In this document: in pieces, positions 61,210 to 64,000 of the stretch
How positions within the stretch are numbered: the first letter of the stretch is position 1
Layout of the letters: the number at the start of each line of letters is the position of its first letter
Assembly (NCBI GenBank): GCA_002007465.1
Contig: LNAC01000035.1
Coordinates: forward strand, 6,266,158 to 6,330,157
DNA from: Ailurus styani
Taxonomy: Eukaryota > Chordata > Mammalia > Carnivora > Ailuridae
Length of the DNA stretch: 64,000 nt
Direction of reading: 5' to 3'
Made by a program: the position numbers and the translations under genes
Notes under the pieces: model-generated
What the model was told of the DNA's origin: nothing
The model's database searches: none
What the model saw: the letters and a program-made list of their open reading frames with translations, nothing else

Positions 61210-61595
61210 TTAGAACGTTTCCTCTTCCTGGACCCGCAGGTGAACTGCATTTCCCCGTCCCCATGCCTCTGGGTGAGGCCATAGGACTGGCTCTTGCCAC
61301 TGGATTGGGAGTCGGAATGATCCATGGTTCAAGGTACTGTGCCCTTCACTGGGCTCTCTTTCTTTAATCTGCCAGGGAGCTGAGGACAGGGCCATCCTGA
61401 AGCCTTGTGTTACAGATGGTGGAAACACATGAGAAGTGGTCTCTGAATGACCTCACAGAGCAGAACCGAGGGTGCTCTACCAGCCTCTGACCATCTTCAG
61501 TAGAGAGGACCAGCATAAGAAATAACTTTTTGTTGTACTAAAGCCAATGAGATATTGGAGCTGTTTATTATAGCAGCTAGCTTCGCCCAGCCTGA
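61210..61595 (+). mobile_element. MaLR-like LTR relic
   Basis: 'GGTGAGGCCATAGGACTGGC', 'GGCCATCCTGAAGCCTTGTG', 'AGTAGAGAGGACCAGCATAA', 'TACTAAAGCCAATGAGATAT', 'TTTATTATAGCAGCTAGCTT'. Related to 28730-29110. Confidence 0.5.
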
Positions 61596-61749
61596 TGAAT
61601 ACAAAATTACCTGTTAGTCCATATTTTACAGATACGAAAATTGAAGCATTGAGATGTTAAATGATAGACATTTTGTGGCCAAGCTAGCAGGCGAGGAAGC
61701 CAGGATTTGAATGGGCACTGCGTTATAAACCCGCATTCATTTTTCTGTG

Positions 61750-61975
61750 CAGATCAGGGTTCTGCAAGCTTGACCTGCCACAGGACAAATCCAGCCAGTA
61801 CTATTCCTTTATGTATCCTCATTGGCTGCGTTCACCTGCAAGGGCAGAATTTAGCACAGAATTGGTCATTGTGAAAGAGACCGTATCTCCCTTCCCCACC
61901 AAAGCTGAAAATATTTACTATTTAGTTTTTTATTTAAAAAAAAAAAAGTTTGGAAAACCTGCTCTAAATTCAAAA
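61750..61975. mobile_element. DNA-transposon-like relic (family uncertain)
   Basis: 'TCTGCAAGCTTGACCTGCCA', 'TCATTGGCTGCGTTCACCTG', 'AAAATATTTACTATTTAGTT', 'AAGTTTGGAAAACCTGCTCT' follow the layout of a common old mammalian repeat. Confidence 0.4.
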
Positions 61976-62135
61976 ATAACTTCTCTTCCCAAGTCAGTTT
62001 GAGTTATGTGTCCTTGGATGGACTAATCAACATAGCTGGGGAGAGTGAGGTGCTGTGATTGGCCAAGTCGAGGTCAGGGGCTTGTCCCTCAGCCCCTCAG
62101 TGCAGCCAGGAAGACAGAGTCCTGTGCAAACATAC

Positions 62136-62153
62136 GGGGGGGGGGCGGGGGGG
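62136..62153 (+). repeat. G10-C-G7 run at a SINE head
   Basis: A G-run immediately before the next SINE; potential G-quadruplex. Confidence 0.7.
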
Positions 62154-62362
62154 CGCACCTGGGTGGCTCAGTCAGTTCAAGTGTCTGACTTTGGCTCACG
62201 TTATGATTTCAGGGGCCTGGAATCAAGCCCCAGGTCTGGCTCCATGCTCAGTGGGGAGTCTTCTTGTCTCTCTCTGCCTCTGTTTCTGCCCCTCCTCCCC
62301 AGCTATTCCGCATGCGTTCTCTCTCTCTCTCTCTCAAATAAATAAATAAAATATTTAAAAAA
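62152..62362 (+). mobile_element. CAN-SINE, first of a tandem pair
   Basis: Head GCGCACCTGGGTGGCTCAG, (CT)n middle, tail AAATAAATAAATAAAATATTT. Diverged older subfamily. Confidence 0.92.
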
Positions 62363-62363
62363 A

Positions 62364-62575
62364 CCTGGTGTCTGGGTGGTTCAGTCAGTTAAACTTTTGC
62401 CTTCAGCTCAGGTCATGATCCCAGGGTCCTGGGATTGAGCCCCTCATCAGGCTCCTTGCTCAGCAGGAAGCCTGCTTTTCCCTCTCTCTCTCCTGTTCCC
62501 CCTGCTTGTGCTCTCTCTCGTCCTCTCTCTATCTCTCTCTTTAAATAAATAAAAAAAATATTAAAAAAATATTTT
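62364..62575 (+). mobile_element. CAN-SINE, second of a tandem pair
   Basis: Head 'GGTGTCTGGGTGGTTCAGTC', body 'GCTCAGGTCATGATCCCAGG', tail AAATAAATAAAAAAAATATT. It begins two bases after the tail of the first copy, in the same orientation, so it probably inserted into that tail. Confidence 0.92.
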
Positions 62576-62604
62576 TTAAAAATATACAGAACCAGAACGA
62601 AAGG

Positions 62605-62980
62605 AGGATGTTATGGACTGAATTGTTCCCCCTTAAAATTCTTATGTTGAAACTCTAACCTCTAATATGACTACATTCGGAGACAGGGCTTTTAAAGAGG
62701 TGATTAAATAATAAGGTCATAAGGTCATATAAGGTCACCGGAGTCCTTATAAGAAGAGGAAGTGACAGCAGAATTTGCTCTGTCCATGTGGACACAGAGA
62801 GGAGGCCATGTGCAGAGAATGAGAAAGTGCTGCCTGCAAGCTGAGAACAGTCCTCGCCAGGAACCAACCCTTCCTGGCACCTTGATTTTGGACTTCCGGC
62901 CTCCAGAACATGAGAAAATAAATTTCTGCTCTTTAAGCCACGCAGTCTGTGGTATGAGTAGATGAATACAGCAGGAGTGG
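62605..62980 (+). mobile_element. MaLR (MST-type) LTR
   Basis: Starts TGTTATGGACTGAATTGTTC and continues 'CTTATGTTGAAACTCTAACC', 'GACAGGGCTTTTAAAGAGG', 'AGTCCTTATAAGAAGAGG', 'CCTTGATTTTGGACTTCCGG', 'GAAAATAAATTTCTGCTCTT', 'AAGCCACGCAGTCTGTGGTA'. The layout is that of an MST-family LTR; it looks solitary. Confidence 0.8.
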
Positions 62981-63480
62981 CTTTCCAAATGGTCTGTGTT
63001 GGTTGAGGGCAGGGGGAACACACACATGATGAATTCGCACCGGGAGAAGCTCTGTGAGCTGGGTAACGCCCACCCCATCCTCCAATCTGTGCTGCTGTGC
63101 CATTATCAAATACTATTAATATAGTATCTGGTGGGGATTGCAGCCAAAACCCAAAACAGATCTCAGATTTGCTCTCTCCTGCTCCAATATCCTTGGCAAG
63201 ACCCCACACATGGACCCTAAGGAGAGGTCCCCTAGATCGTTTTCCTGGTACTCATACACATATGGGTATACAGATACAGAAACTGGTATGCATTTTACAT
63301 ATTGGCACACATCAGAAAGCAAGGAAGTGCTCAAAAGAATGATGGGGTCATACCAAAAGGACACAGGACCTAACTTGAAGAGGCTTCCACCGGCCAAATC
63401 AGGAACAATCCGAAAGTTGAAATAATAAATGGTAATAATGGATTATAATCCATTGAATAAAATAATCTCCGAGCCTGTAC
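62981..63480. other. Intergenic, no gene recognised
   Basis: AT-moderate DNA. Short frames on both strands lack features. Confidence 0.5.
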
Positions 63481-63605
63481 AGAAGGAAAGGCAAGAAGGA
63501 TGGAGGGAAGGAAGGGAAGACAGGGAAGGGAGAGAGGGAGGGGAGGGAGGGAGCGAGGGAGGGAGGGAGGAAGGAAGGAAGGGAGGGAGGGAGGAAGGGA
63601 GATGG
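63481..63605 (+). repeat. (GGAA)/(GGGA)n polypurine repeat
   Basis: About 125 bp of almost pure purine made of GGAA, GGGA and GAGG units with a few C or T interruptions. Confidence 0.9.
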
Positions 63606-64000
63606 ATTTTCCTTGTGGTAGTATATAATCTACTAAATATAGAAAGAATGAGAATTAGAAAATCACAGCGACTGACTCCCCTGGACAAAGCCCCCCACCA
63701 GAAGTGTGGGGGCAAGGAGGCCCCAAAATGCAGAATAAAAAATGCTAAGGTCGGATTATCATCAAAGGTTGGTAGAACTAGTGGGTAAAATCCTAGGAAG
63801 GACAGCATATTGATGTGGTCTCAGAGTATCTCTCCCAAGCTACTTGTAAGTTACAAAGGGAAACATGGGAACTTTACTAGGGCTTCTATACTCACCAAGC
63901 AAACAAAGTGAAGCGTTGACAGGTGTGCTTCCAGATACAGTGGGCTGCACTAGTGGCATATCACATGCGTGGCTGTGTGGCGGGGAGTCCCTGCCCTGGG
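63606..64000. other. Intergenic to window end
   Basis: No gene or clear repeat recognised in the last 400 bp. Confidence 0.5.

Noticed and set aside
62655..63209. 184-codon minus-strand frame
   Set aside because: It is antisense to an MST-type LTR and flanking DNA, with no recognisable domain.
59000..64000. Possible 5' end of the neighbouring gene (ZNF362 in human synteny)
   Set aside because: I see no CpG island, zinc-finger coding text or convincing exon. The human distance also places that gene beyond this window.

Overview
This window is nuclear DNA from a mammal, almost certainly a caniform carnivore. It carries about sixteen copies of the lysine-tRNA-derived carnivore SINE (CAN-SINE/SINEC), with the head motif GGGCGCCTGGGTGGCTCAG, a CT-rich middle and an (AAATAA)n-AAATCTT tail. 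Several copies have perfect target-site duplications of 14-19 bp. The TGGGTTAAAGCCTCTGCC variant and the CTGCCTACTTGTGATCT middle suggest a mustelid-type subfamily; the species is inference.

The only gene I can support is TRIM62 (also called DEAR1), on the minus strand. All five coding exons are present: 26118-25711, 15016-14921, 10601-10345, 9513-9398 and 678-128. Every junction is canonical GT-AG, and the exon lengths (408, 96, 257, 116, 551) sum to 1428 nt, giving exactly 475 codons plus a TAG stop. Domain order is RING, B-box 2, coiled coil, PRY-SPRY. The 3' UTR runs off the left edge. A CpG-rich, GC-box-rich island at about 25.4-26.95 kb covers exon 1 and the presumed promoter.

Layout: 1-26.1 kb is the TRIM62 gene, with introns full of old MIR, L2 and DNA-transposon fossils but only one carnivore SINE. 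From 26.1 to 27.4 kb lie the promoter and a 52-bp alternating TG/CG tract. From 27.4 to 64 kb there is intergenic DNA rich in mobile-element fossils: L2, MIR, L1M-type LINE pieces, MaLR-like LTRs, an antisense ERVL-type pol relic around 33.0-34.5 kb, and fifteen carnivore SINEs. A 325-base assembly gap (49810-50134) sits inside a SINE and is flanked by inverted SINE heads. In human, ZNF362 lies beyond this side of TRIM62, but I see none of it here.

I found no previously undescribed gene system. The most useful second looks are the palindromic SINE at the assembly gap, two unique-sequence blocks with clustered transcription-factor motifs (about 55.15-55.40 kb and 45.88-46.24 kb), GC-box repeats inside TRIM62 introns, and non-B-DNA tracts near the promoter and near the exon 2 splice donor. 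Repeat family names were assigned by eye from remembered consensus features and should be treated as provisional below class level.
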